This document shows, one piece after another, positions 1 through 7,559 of a DNA stretch of 18,842 nucleotides; within the stretch, counting starts at the first letter, position 1, and the number at the start of each line of letters is the position of its first letter. Made by a program: the position numbers and the translations under genes. The DNA comes from CAMDWQ01 sp964543965 (GTDB taxonomy: Bacteria; Omnitrophota; Gorgyraeia; 2-02-FULL-51-18). The stretch covers positions 1-18,842 of the forward strand of contig CAZJAX010000026.1 in assembly GCA_964543965.1 (NCBI GenBank). Direction: 5' to 3'. Below the pieces are notes generated by a model. That model saw only the letters and a list, made by a program, of their open reading frames with translations, searched no databases and was not told the origin of the DNA.

Positions 1-45
1 TACCAGCAGGGCATCCCGTTCTTCATCCTTCCGATACGCGTCTGA
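1..45 (+). CDS. 3' end of an upstream gene (partial)
   Basis: Frame 1 is open from the window edge and ends in TGA at 43-45. It encodes a 14-residue C-terminus, YQQGIPFFILPIRV. A clear promoter begins 30 bp later, so this is probably the end of a preceding transcription unit. The fragment is too short to assign a family, and an open frame of this length can occur by chance. Confidence 0.35.
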   Translation, partial: YQQGIPFFILPIRV

Positions 46-74
46 AAAATCTAGCCGGTTTTATTTAACTTCCA

Positions 75-104
75 TTGACCGTTTTCGACCCGAAGCGGTA
101 CACT
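75..104 (+). promoter_or_regulatory. Sigma70-type promoter for the PNPOx-pyk unit
   Basis: A -35 element TTGACC (75-80), an 18-bp spacer and a -10 element TACACT (99-104) precede the first complete gene. Transcription would start near 111, leaving a leader of only about 11 nt before the ATG at 122. The leader has at most a weak ribosome site (CTGGGA). The same TTGACC hexamer is used in front of cysD. Confidence 0.55.
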
Positions 105-121
105 GTACCTCTGGGAAAAAC

Positions 122-595
122 ATGACGATCCTCGAAAAAATATCCAACCTTCTTAAGAACAGGCACTTTATCAGCATCGCGACCGCCGATAAGGCGGGGG
201 AGCCTCATGCCGCACCTAAGATCCTTTTGAAGATCGAGGGCAGCTCGTTTTATCTGGTGGACTATGCCATCGCCAGGACCGTAGAAAACCTTCAGAAAAA
301 TCCCCGAGCCTCGATGTCTTTCATGGATCTGGAAAACCTCGAAGGCTACCGCGCTACCGGCTCCGTCGAGATAATCGTGAAGGGAAAAGTTTTTGACGCG
401 CTGATCAAGGAGCTCGACAAGAAGCTGATACAGCTCTCGGCAGACCGAGTCATCGAAGGTATGCGCACCGGCAAGCGTCACGAGCACTATGAGCTGGAAA
501 TTCCAAAGAAGGTCATTTTTCTCAAAGTGAACATCGAAGAAGTGGCGAGGATCGGAAGCCAGGGCGAACTTTTCAAAGAAAAACATAAGCGATGA
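122..595 (+). CDS. Pyridoxamine 5'-phosphate oxidase-like FMN-binding split-barrel protein
   Basis: This 157-aa protein has the look of the small PNPOx-like flavin family. It has an N-terminal helix followed by a strand reading HFISIATADKAGEPHAAP (about residues 15-32), the usual opening of the FMN split barrel. Then come a strand-rich central part (FYLVDYA) and a segment NPRASMSF that resembles the family's 'NPRVsl' flavin-contact strand. Members bind FMN, F420 or heme, and many have no known substrate, so the reaction cannot be read from sequence. The ATG at 122 follows a promoter at close range. The last codons overlap the pyruvate kinase start by 4 bp (ATGA), which suggests translational coupling. 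A link to vitamin B6 metabolism is not supported by any neighbour. Confidence 0.8.
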   Translation: MTILEKISNLLKNRHFISIATADKAGEPHAAPKILLKIEGSSFYLVDYAIARTVENLQKNPRASMSFMDLENLEGYRATGSVEIIVKGKVFDALIKELDKKLIQLSADRVIEGMRTGKRHEHYELEIPKKVIFLKVNIEEVARIGSQGELFKEKHKR

Positions 596-2049
596 AGGCG
601 CGATCATTCAGAAAAACCAAGATCGTCGCGACGGTAGGCCCTGCCTGCCAGGATCCGGCGGTCTTGAAGCAGCTGATCCATGAAGGCGTCGACGTTTTCC
701 GCATCAACGCCTCACACACGGATCCCAAGGGCATCCATGCCTGGTTTCACCGCATCCGCAAGGCCTCAGCAGAGATCGGTTTCCGTCCAGCTGTTCTCGT
801 TGACCTCCAGGGTCCGCGTGTCCGTACCGGCCTGGTTCGCGGAGGATCGATGCAGTTGGCGACGGGCTCCCGCATTCTGATCAAGGTCGGCCCGGGCTAC
901 GGCTCGGGCAGCGTCATCTGGACTTCCTGCGTCCCGTTCAAACGCATGGTGAAACGGGGTGACGCCGTGCTCATCGACAACGGCGTCATCGAGCTTAAAG
1001 TCGAAAACGTAGGCTCGTCAGGAGTCGCTTGCCGCGTCCTCACGGGGGGCACGCTCGGCCAGAACAAAGGCATCAATCTCCCCAACGCTCCGGTCACGCT
1101 GCCGGCGCTGACTGCCAAAGACTGCCTCGATCTGAAGGCCGCTGCCGATGCCAGCGCGGATTACGTCGCGCTGTCGTTCGTCCGCTCGAAAGATGACATC
1201 CTGACCGTCAAAAAGTGGATGAGATCGCATTCGGCTCATATCCCTCTGATCGCCAAGATCGAAAAACCCATGGCCGTCGCAAGCGCCGCATCCATCCTTG
1301 CGCTATCGGAGGCCGTCATGATTGCCCGCGGAGATCTCGGCATCGAGATGGGGATCGAAAAAGTGCCCGGCGTGCAGAAGCGCCTGATCCAGGATGCTGC
1401 CCGTTTTAAGATCCCCGTCATCACCGCCACGCAGATGCTCGAGACGATGATCGAGAAACCGCACCCGACCCGAGCGGAGGTTTCCGACATCGCCAATGCC
1501 GTTTTCGACGGCACTGATGCCGTGATGCTTTCCGGCGAGACTGCGATCGGCAAATATCCCGTCCAAGCGGTCCGGACGATGCGCAAGATCATCGAGGAAG
1601 CCGAGAGGAACAGCGCTGTGGCTCCGGCGCTCCTCGACAAAGAACAGAACCAGGAACAGGATCTGAACCTGAGCTCTATCACGCGCGCTGCCGTCTACGC
1701 GGCGGTCGAGCTTCATGCCGACGCGATCGTTGTTTTCACGCCGTCCGGAAAGACGGCGCGCTATATTTCCAAACTCAACCCGCCTTGCGGTATATTCGCG
1801 GTCAGCCATTCCTCGGCGACGCTCGGCCGGGTGAACCTTTTGCGCGGGGTGCGGCCTCTGGATGTCAAAATGTCTTTCAGCACTGACGAGATGGTGCACC
1901 GCACCGACGCCGAGATCCTCCGCCTGAAGTTCCTCAAGAAAGGAGACGCGGTCGTCATCGTCTCCGGCAAGCAGGCTCTGCCCAGCGCCCTCTATATGAC
2001 GTCGATTCACCGTATCGGCGAAAGATCGCGTAAACGCCCGGGCGATTAA
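592..2049 (+). CDS. pyk: Pyruvate kinase
   Basis: This enzyme transfers phosphate from phosphoenolpyruvate to ADP in the last step of glycolysis. At 485 aa it is the usual bacterial length. It has the family motifs in order: TKIVATVGPAC near residue 9, FRINASH (36-42, canonical FRLNFSH), DLQGPRVRTG (71-80), LIAKIEKP with the catalytic lysine, MIARGDLGIEMG, and the long signature around ITATQMLETMI and GTDAVMLSGETA. The rest is the C-terminal regulatory domain. In rabbit enzyme numbering, residues 113-117 are Thr-Lys-Gly-Pro-Glu; here they are Leu-Gln-Gly-Pro-Arg, so Arg76 replaces the glutamate linked to K+ dependence. E. coli PykA has a similar DLQGPK. The start overlaps the upstream gene by 4 bp, and the two are probably co-transcribed. 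Confidence 0.96.
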   Translation: MKARSFRKTKIVATVGPACQDPAVLKQLIHEGVDVFRINASHTDPKGIHAWFHRIRKASAEIGFRPAVLVDLQGPRVRTGLVRGGSMQLATGSRILIKVGPGYGSGSVIWTSCVPFKRMVKRGDAVLIDNGVIELKVENVGSSGVACRVLTGGTLGQNKGINLPNAPVTLPALTAKDCLDLKAAADASADYVALSFVRSKDDILTVKKWMRSHSAHIPLIAKIEKPMAVASAASILALSEAVMIARGDLGIEMGIEKVPGVQKRLIQDAARFKIPVITATQMLETMIEKPHPTRAEVSDIANAVFDGTDAVMLSGETAIGKYPVQAVRTMRKIIEEAERNSAVAPALLDKEQNQEQDLNLSSITRAAVYAAVELHADAIVVFTPSGKTARYISKLNPPCGIFAVSHSSATLGRVNLLRGVRPLDVKMSFSTDEMVHRTDAEILRLKFLKKGDAVVIVSGKQALPSALYMTSIHRIGERSRKRPGD

Positions 2050-2094
2050 AATAAAGTCCCTTTTTCCGTGAATACAGGATACAATGAGTCCCTT

Positions 2095-3315
2095 ATGAAC
2101 AACGAATCCGGTCATCCGACGTTTTACGGCCTGGGCATAGCCCCGGGGATCCTTGAAGCGCTCGAGCACATGAAGTTCAAGACTCCGACACCGATCCAGC
2201 ATAAAGCGATCCCGATCGCGAATGAAGGCAAGGATATGCTCGGCATCGCGGCCACCGGCACAGGTAAGACGCTGGCTTTCGGTATTCCGATGGTTCAAAA
2301 GCTCGCCCAGGGCCCCGGCACGGGTCTGGTTCTTGTCCCGACCCGCGAACTGGCGCTCCAAGTCGATGAGACGCTGCGCAAGATCTGCCGTCCCTTCAAC
2401 CTGGGAACCGTCATTCTCATCGGCGGAATGAACATGGGCACACAGATCCAAGCGCTGCGCAAAAGCAGCACCCGTATTTTTATCGCGACGCCGGGCCGCT
2501 TCCTCGACCATCTTCAGCAGAGAACCGTGAGTTTGAATGACGCTAAGATCGTAGTTCTCGACGAGGCTGACCGCATGCTCGACATGGGTTTCGCCCCGCA
2601 GATCGAGCGTATCATGCGCCATATGCCCAAAGAACGCCAGACGCTCCTTTTTTCCGCCACGATGCCCGAAGCCATCCTAAGGATCGCGACCCATTACATG
2701 AAGCTTCCGATGCGCGTCGAGATCGCGCGCTCCGGCACGGCCGCCGAAAAGATCGAGCAGGAGATCGTCGTCGTCCGCCAGGAATCCAAACGCCAGCTCC
2801 TGATGAAGCTTTTACCCCAGTACACCGGCACCGTACTGCTTTTTGCCCGCACCAAGATCAGCGCCCGTAAGATCACCAACGCTCTTCGCGAGATGCGCTA
2901 TCCCGTTGCGGAGATCCACTCGGACCGTTCGCTGGGCCAGCGCCGCGAAGCGCTCGAAGGTTTCAAGCTCGGCCGATACCGCATTCTTGTCGCCACAGAC
3001 ATCGCTTCCCGCGGGATCGACGTCAAAGGGATCGAGCTTGTCATCAATTATGACCTTCCGGAAGACAGCGAAAACTACGTGCACCGCATCGGCCGTACCG
3101 GCCGCGCGGGACATGAGGGCCGCGCGATATCGTTTGCGACGCCGGATCAAGGCTCCAATATCCGTGAGATCGAAAAGCTTTTGAGTACTACGCTCAAGGT
3201 CGTCACTCACCCCGAGTTTCCAGCTGAGACGTTTGCCAAGCAGGCTCCCAGCCGTCCTCCGGCGCGCGCCAGCTTCCGCCGCCGCTTCAAGAGCACAGCT
3301 CGACATATCCGCTAG
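2095..3315 (+). CDS. DEAD-box ATP-dependent RNA helicase (RhlE-like)
   Basis: This cytoplasmic RNA helicase contains all family motifs. With the ATG at 2095 it is 406 aa: aromatic residue and Q motif (F10, TPIQ), motif I ATGTGKT (53-59), Ia PTRELA, Ib TPGR, II DEAD (156-159), III SAT (187-189), V ATDIASRGID and VI HRIGRTGR (330-337). It ends in a short Arg/Lys-rich tail (RRRFKSTARHIR) that probably contacts RNA. The core resembles the RhlE/CsdA group used in ribosome assembly and RNA decay, but the subfamily is not certain. The start is ambiguous: GTG at 2068 is in frame and adds 9 residues. Neither start has a good Shine-Dalgarno site. The gap to pyk is 45 bp (18 bp for the GTG), so read-through from pyk is likely. 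Confidence 0.94.
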   Translation: MNNESGHPTFYGLGIAPGILEALEHMKFKTPTPIQHKAIPIANEGKDMLGIAATGTGKTLAFGIPMVQKLAQGPGTGLVLVPTRELALQVDETLRKICRPFNLGTVILIGGMNMGTQIQALRKSSTRIFIATPGRFLDHLQQRTVSLNDAKIVVLDEADRMLDMGFAPQIERIMRHMPKERQTLLFSATMPEAILRIATHYMKLPMRVEIARSGTAAEKIEQEIVVVRQESKRQLLMKLLPQYTGTVLLFARTKISARKITNALREMRYPVAEIHSDRSLGQRREALEGFKLGRYRILVATDIASRGIDVKGIELVINYDLPEDSENYVHRIGRTGRAGHEGRAISFATPDQGSNIREIEKLLSTTLKVVTHPEFPAETFAKQAPSRPPARASFRRRFKSTARHIR

Positions 3316-3364
3316 ACCGTTTTTCCCCGCCCCCTTCAGGCCTAAAATATATTCAGGACGACTA

Positions 3365-3393
3365 TTGAAATAATTGCTTGTTTATGTTAATCT
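3365..3393 (+). promoter_or_regulatory. Promoter of pilT
   Basis: TTGAAA (3365-3370), a 17-bp spacer and TAATCT (3388-3393) lie in the A+T-rich half of the 117-bp gap before pilT. Transcription would start near 3400. A good ribosome site, AAAGGA (3420-3425), sits 7 nt before the ATG at 3433. The 9-mer TAAGTCATT at 3398-3406 also forms the left arm of the inverted repeat in front of the cyclo-ligase gene. I see no convincing terminator between the helicase and this promoter. Confidence 0.45.
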
Positions 3394-3432
3394 TTGATAA
3401 GTCATTATTAAATTAGCTTAAAGGAAAATCCT

Positions 3433-4539
3433 ATGCCATGGCTAGATAAGCTCTTCCTCAAGATGTCCGAAGTGGGGGCGTCCGATCTCCATTTTTGCTC
3501 CCGCGTCCGCCCCATGTTTCGTATCAACGGAAGTATGACCTATGTCGAGGGATATCCCGACGAGACAACCCCTGAAAAGATGGAAGCCTATTTAAAAGAG
3601 ATCACGCCCAAGCACCATTGGATGGAGCTGGAGCAGAAGCGCGACACGGACTTCGAATACGAGCTTCCTGGGACGGGCCGCTATCGCGTGAACATCTTTA
3701 TCGATTCGAAGGGTATGGGCACCGTCTGCCGCATGATCCCGGAGCGCATCCCGCTTCCGGACGAGCTGGGCATTCCCAAGTCGGTTCTGAGTTTCTGTTA
3801 TCTTACGAAGGGCCTGGTGATTGTCACAGGGCCGACCGGCTGCGGAAAGTCTACGACGCTGGCGTCCCTGATCGACCATATCAACAAGAACCGCACCGAC
3901 CATATCATCACCATCGAGGACCCGATCGAATTCATGCACGCCAATATCCGCTGCCTCGTGAATCAGCGCGAAGCGTATCAGCACACACAGGGCTTCAAAC
4001 AGGCTCTCCGCGCGGCTTTGCGCGAAGATCCCGATATCGTGCTCGTAGGAGAAATGCGCGACCTCGAGACCGTGGAAATGGCCCTTGAGACGGCCGAGAC
4101 CGGACATCTTGTCTTTACGACGCTGCATACCAACACAGCCCCGTCCGCCATCGATCGTATCATCGACCAGTTTCCCGCCAACCGTCAGTCTCAGATCCGC
4201 ACGATGCTGGCCTCATCGCTTAAGGGGGTCATCGCGCAGACGCTGTGCAAAAAGAAGACGGGCGGCCGCGTCGCTGCGTTCGAAGTGCTGATCTCGAACT
4301 TTGCCGTCGCTGCCAATATCCGCGAGGGCAAAACTCACCAGATCCCATCCTCGATGCAGGTCGGCATCAAGCAGGGAATGCGGCAAATGAACGATTCGAT
4401 GCTGGAGCTTCTCCGCAGTGACACCATTGATCCGGTCGAAGCCTACATGAAATGCGTCGATAAGCTGGACATGCTCAAGAAGTTCGAGAGTATCGGCATT
4501 AAATTCGACCCCAGCCTGATCTCCGAAGTCCTAACCTAG
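3433..4539 (+). CDS. pilT: PilT-family type IV pilus retraction ATPase
   Basis: This is a hexameric secretion ATPase of the PilT branch, which disassembles type IV pili at the inner-membrane base and drives twitching. At 368 aa it is close to the usual PilT length. The N-terminal PAS-like domain starts with the family's SEVGASDLHF pattern. Then come Walker A GPTGCGKST (133-141), the Asp box EDPIEF, Walker B DIVLVGEMRD (201-210) and the His box HLVFTTLHTN (225-234). The C-terminal half has the PilT-type stretch IREGKTHQIPSSMQ, which separates it from PilB. The start is well supported by AAAGGA 7 nt upstream and a promoter. No pilB, pilC or pilin gene is nearby, so the gene stands alone between two A+T-rich gaps. 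Confidence 0.93.
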   Translation: MPWLDKLFLKMSEVGASDLHFCSRVRPMFRINGSMTYVEGYPDETTPEKMEAYLKEITPKHHWMELEQKRDTDFEYELPGTGRYRVNIFIDSKGMGTVCRMIPERIPLPDELGIPKSVLSFCYLTKGLVIVTGPTGCGKSTTLASLIDHINKNRTDHIITIEDPIEFMHANIRCLVNQREAYQHTQGFKQALRAALREDPDIVLVGEMRDLETVEMALETAETGHLVFTTLHTNTAPSAIDRIIDQFPANRQSQIRTMLASSLKGVIAQTLCKKKTGGRVAAFEVLISNFAVAANIREGKTHQIPSSMQVGIKQGMRQMNDSMLELLRSDTIDPVEAYMKCVDKLDMLKKFESIGIKFDPSLISEVLT

Positions 4540-4766
4540 GCATTAAGTATATTTAATTTATTTTTTCTATTAACGATTTTGATAAATTTGATAAATATTT
4601 AATAATCGTAAAAGTTATTAAAAAAATATTAATTGGATAAAAAACTAATTTTTTAATCTATAAAATACACTTTTTTGGGATTTAAATTTATATATATCAT
4701 TTTTTTTAATATATCACTCCATTATTAAAATATTTGTACTATTAATTATATTGAGGTGTCATCCGC
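4540..4766 (+). other. Extremely A+T-rich intergenic spacer
   Basis: By my count 36 of 227 bases are G or C (about 16 %), against clearly G+C-rich genes on both sides. No credible reading frame lies inside. Just after the pilT stop is a weak A/T hairpin (ATTAA 4542-4546 pairing with TTAAT 4553-4557) followed by a run of T, possibly a poor terminator. The motif TTTGATAAAT occurs in overlapping form near 4577-4597. Many -10-like hexamers occur, as expected by chance at this composition, so I name no promoter. A clear ribosome site GAGGTG (4753-4758) closes the spacer. Confidence 0.7.
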
Positions 4767-6626
4767 ATGGCGCAGCGCATTAAAAACATTATTGCGAGCT
4801 TTTTGACCCCGTTAAACGCGGCTGTTGTCGGGGTGGCGCTGCCATTTTATGCCGTTTCAGCTTATTCTTTCTTCCATAAGGAATTGGCCCGGAAGATGAT
4901 CATGACGACGACTTATTATCTGATGGCGGTTCTTGTCGTCCTTTGGATATGGAGCCTGGTGAAATATCTGCAGGCAGAGAAATTCAGCATAAAAAAATTT
5001 TTAGGTGAGCACGGGGCGGGGCTGCTGGCGGCGCTGTTATTGACGGTCGTGATCGCCGTCTCCGTAAAGCCCGCGCTGCGCGTGCTGAGCGATGAGACCA
5101 ACATGGCGTCGGTGGCGAGAAGCATGTTTTACAAGAAGACCGTCGAAAACGTTACGCAGGGGTATTATTATTACGGTAATTTTCAGCCGGTCGAGACGGC
5201 TCATCCGATCATCGAGAAGCGTCCTTTTCTTATGCCGTATCTGGTGCAGACGCTCCATGCGCTTTTCGGCTACCGGATCTACAATATCTTTCTGGCCAAC
5301 CTGATATTTCTATATCTGACATTTTTCTGCATCTACCTATTCTTGTCGCGGTATATGGAAAGACTTTGGGTCTTCTCGGCGATGGTCTGCGTGGCGGCTC
5401 AGCCTCTGGTATCTTCGTGCGGGACTTCCGGGAGCTTTGACCTGAGCGGCGCATTCTGTCTCGTAGCGGGCTTCGTGGCGCTTCAGAACTGGCTGGAAAA
5501 ACCCAAGGCGGCGTGGCGCTTCGAGTTTCTTCTTCTTTGTCTGGCGGCGCTCGCGCAGAGCCGTCCCGAGTCTCTGATATTCACAGCGCTTCTGGGGATC
5601 CTTCTGCTTTTTCTCGGGTATTTGAAGAAGGAGCTGATCAGCTCCAAGTTTTGGCTCTTAGCTTCCATCCCGGCTTTCCTGCTGCCGGTCCTGTGGCAGA
5701 GACTTCTCATCACCGATCAGTATGAGAACCCGAAGGGGGTCGAACCCTTCTCATTGTCAAACATCGCTCTCAATAGCGTTGAATTCTTCAAGACCTTCGG
5801 CCGGTTCGACGTGTATCTGCCTCTTGCGACCCTTCTGAATATCGTCGGCGCGGCGGGCGTCCTTTTCGCGGCGGGTCTTCTGATCATGAGCGCGGACAAG
5901 AGGCATGCTTTTATGAAGAACAAACCCCTCCGCGATTTTACCCTCGCCGTCGGGGTGATCCTCGCGGCGCATTGGGTCGTGTACACGGCGTATTATTTCG
6001 GAAAAGTTGCCCACCCCTCGAGCGCGCGCTATTTCGTGCTCACGTGCATCCTTCTGTCGATGGCGGCGGCGGCCTTCGTACGCTATCTTTCGGACGGGAA
6101 GCATTCTGCCCTCTTTTTTATCATCTCCTGCGCGCTATTTATTTTGTACAACCCCGTCGCGATCGAAAATCGGTTTTCCAACACGCAGACGCTTCCGCGC
6201 CAATACGAATACATCGTCGATTTCATGAAGAACAAGGCTCCGAGGCACTCGCTTTTGATCACCGGAAGACCCGGGCAGTACATCGTGCATGAATACGGGG
6301 CGGTAGATTTTAATTATGCGAATTTCAATTCCAAAAAAATTCTGGAGGGTTTTCACCGGCACCTCTATCAGGAGATATACGTGGCGCAGGATATTCTCTA
6401 TGAGACGGATCAGCCTGAGATGTCGCATAGGCTGAGCGCTGATTTTAAGCTGGAAACGGTCGAGGCTCTGCAGAACACGGCTTATGTCTATACGAGGATC
6501 TCCAGAGTCGTGAACCGGCCGGAGACCGATGCGAGGACATTGACCGTCGCGGACCCCGCGCAGACGCCCCGCGGTCTTCCGGATGGCCTCTGGGTTTCCG
6601 GATCCGACGTAAATCTTAAAAAATAA
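4767..6626 (+). CDS. Polytopic membrane protein, probable GT-C-type glycosyltransferase
   Basis: This 619-aa protein is dominated by hydrophobic helices (roughly ten or more, from about residue 15 to 465) and ends in a soluble domain of about 150 residues. That is the layout of GT-C enzymes, which move sugars from polyprenyl-phosphate donors on the periplasmic face. The first large external loop contains SDETNMASVARSMF (Asp109-Glu110), matching the acidic motif at that place in the ArnT/PMT-like superfamily. It is followed by RPFLMPYLVQTLHALFGY, like the family's 'rPPLypll' helix. Acceptor and sugar cannot be read. The ATG is supported by GAGGTG 8 nt upstream. The neighbours give no clue, since no O-antigen or lipid A gene is present. 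A membrane protein of another fold is possible. Confidence 0.6.
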   Translation: MAQRIKNIIASFLTPLNAAVVGVALPFYAVSAYSFFHKELARKMIMTTTYYLMAVLVVLWIWSLVKYLQAEKFSIKKFLGEHGAGLLAALLLTVVIAVSVKPALRVLSDETNMASVARSMFYKKTVENVTQGYYYYGNFQPVETAHPIIEKRPFLMPYLVQTLHALFGYRIYNIFLANLIFLYLTFFCIYLFLSRYMERLWVFSAMVCVAAQPLVSSCGTSGSFDLSGAFCLVAGFVALQNWLEKPKAAWRFEFLLLCLAALAQSRPESLIFTALLGILLLFLGYLKKELISSKFWLLASIPAFLLPVLWQRLLITDQYENPKGVEPFSLSNIALNSVEFFKTFGRFDVYLPLATLLNIVGAAGVLFAAGLLIMSADKRHAFMKNKPLRDFTLAVGVILAAHWVVYTAYYFGKVAHPSSARYFVLTCILLSMAAAAFVRYLSDGKHSALFFIISCALFILYNPVAIENRFSNTQTLPRQYEYIVDFMKNKAPRHSLLITGRPGQYIVHEYGAVDFNYANFNSKKILEGFHRHLYQEIYVAQDILYETDQPEMSHRLSADFKLETVEALQNTAYVYTRISRVVNRPETDARTLTVADPAQTPRGLPDGLWVSGSDVNLKK

Positions 6627-6668
6627 TCCCTCGAACCGCCCGCTTCCCAACGAGTGTTAAAATCATAT

Positions 6669-6697
6669 TTGACCAATTAAGTAATATATGTTATATT
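6669..6697 (+). promoter_or_regulatory. Promoter of the cys/ssu operon
   Basis: TTGACC (6669-6674), a 17-bp spacer and TATATT (6692-6697) form the best promoter in the window. Transcription would start near 6704, giving a leader of about 52 nt. The -10 hexamer is also the right arm of a perfect dyad, AATATA-TGT-TATATT (6683-6697). The ribosome site before the cysD ATG is weak (GTGAAAG near 6741-6747). Confidence 0.65.
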
Positions 6698-6734
6698 TTT
6701 ATCACATCATATACAACCAATTTAGTTATATTAG
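6673..6734 (+). promoter_or_regulatory. Pair of direct repeats flanking the transcription start, candidate operator
   Basis: CCAATTAAGTAATATATG (6673-6690) and CCAATTTAGTTATATTAG (6717-6734) match at 14 of 18 positions and are spaced 44 bp apart, about four helical turns. The first copy covers the promoter spacer and the second lies in the leader, near +13 to +30. This geometry suits a dimeric repressor that binds two sites on one face. The obvious candidate is the Rrf2/CymR-like protein encoded at 16107-16565. A+T-rich DNA gives chance matches, so this is moderate evidence. Confidence 0.4.
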
Positions 6735-6755
6735 AAACGAAAGTGAAAGAACGTT

Positions 6756-7559
6756 ATGGATCATCTGGATAAACTCGAACACCAATCCGTCTTCATCCTG
6801 CGCGAGGCGCATAAAAAATTCAAGAAACTGGCCATGCTCTGGTCCATCGGCAAGGACTCCAACGTCCTCTTGTGGCTGGCCCGCAAGGCTTTCTACGGCC
6901 ATGTGCCGATCCCGCTGGTGCACATCGACACTTCCTATAAGATCCCCGAGATGATCGAATTCCGCGACCGGTATGCCAAAGAGTGGGGGCTCAACCTCAT
7001 TGTCGGCCAGAACAAAAAGGCTCTGGCCGAAGGCATGAACCACACGCTCGGCCGCATCAACTGCTGCACGGCGCTCAAGACCCAAGGCCTCCAGCAGATC
7101 ATGGAGCAGTACGATTATAAGGGCCTCATTCTCGGCATCCGCCGTGACGAAGAGTCGACGCGCGCCAAAGAGCGCTATTTCTCTCCGCGCGACAAGAACT
7201 TCGAGTGGGACTTTAAGGACCAGCCGCCGGAGCTCTGGGATCAGTTCAAGACCAATTTCGACGAGAACACGCACATCCGCATCCATCCGCTGCTGCACTG
7301 GACGGAAGTCAACGTCTGGGAATACATCCAGCGCGAAAAGATCCCTGTCGTGAGCCTTTATTTTTCCAATAAGGACGGCAAGCGCTACCGCTCGCTCGGC
7401 TGCGCGCCTTGCACGAATACCATCGACTCGCCGGCCAAGAACGTCGAAGAGATCATCGCGGAGCTGAAAGCCACCCGTACCTCGGAGAGGGCCGGCCGCG
7501 CTCAGGATCAGGAAGACACCTACGCGATGCAGAGACTTCGCAGCAAAGGATACATGTGA
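6756..7559 (+). CDS. cysD: Sulfate adenylyltransferase subunit 2
   Basis: CysD is the catalytic half of the CysDN ATP sulfurylase, making adenosine 5'-phosphosulfate (APS) from ATP and sulfate in the cytoplasm. At 267 aa it is shorter than the 302-aa E. coli enzyme but has the whole core. It shows the PP-loop SIGKDS (30-35), the segment LVHIDTSYKIPEMIEFRDRY, GRINCCTALKTQGL, the RRDEESTRAKERYFSPRD stretch that is nearly diagnostic for CysD, and SLGCAPCT near the C-terminus. It is the first gene of a compact operon behind a strong promoter. Its stop shares one base with the cysN start (TGATG), so the two subunits are translationally coupled. Confidence 0.96.
   Translation: MDHLDKLEHQSVFILREAHKKFKKLAMLWSIGKDSNVLLWLARKAFYGHVPIPLVHIDTSYKIPEMIEFRDRYAKEWGLNLIVGQNKKALAEGMNHTLGRINCCTALKTQGLQQIMEQYDYKGLILGIRRDEESTRAKERYFSPRDKNFEWDFKDQPPELWDQFKTNFDENTHIRIHPLLHWTEVNVWEYIQREKIPVVSLYFSNKDGKRYRSLGCAPCTNTIDSPAKNVEEIIAELKATRTSERAGRAQDQEDTYAMQRLRSKGYM

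Noticed and set aside
1303..2622. Long open frame on the minus strand (439 codons) across pyruvate kinase and the helicase
   Set aside because: It lies opposite two certain genes, its translation has no recognisable family, and G+C-rich coding DNA commonly leaves such antisense frames open. The same applies to minus-strand frames at 7568-8551 and 17826-18842.
3316..3364. Terminator after the helicase
   Set aside because: The pyrimidine-rich stretch has T runs but no stable stem before them. No convincing intrinsic terminator was found in any gap of the window.
7409..7558. N-terminal extension of cysN from an in-frame ATG at 7409
   Set aside because: The 50 extra codons lie inside cysD and translate to a low-complexity Arg-rich stretch unlike CysN. 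The ATG at 7559 forms the usual TGATG overlap.
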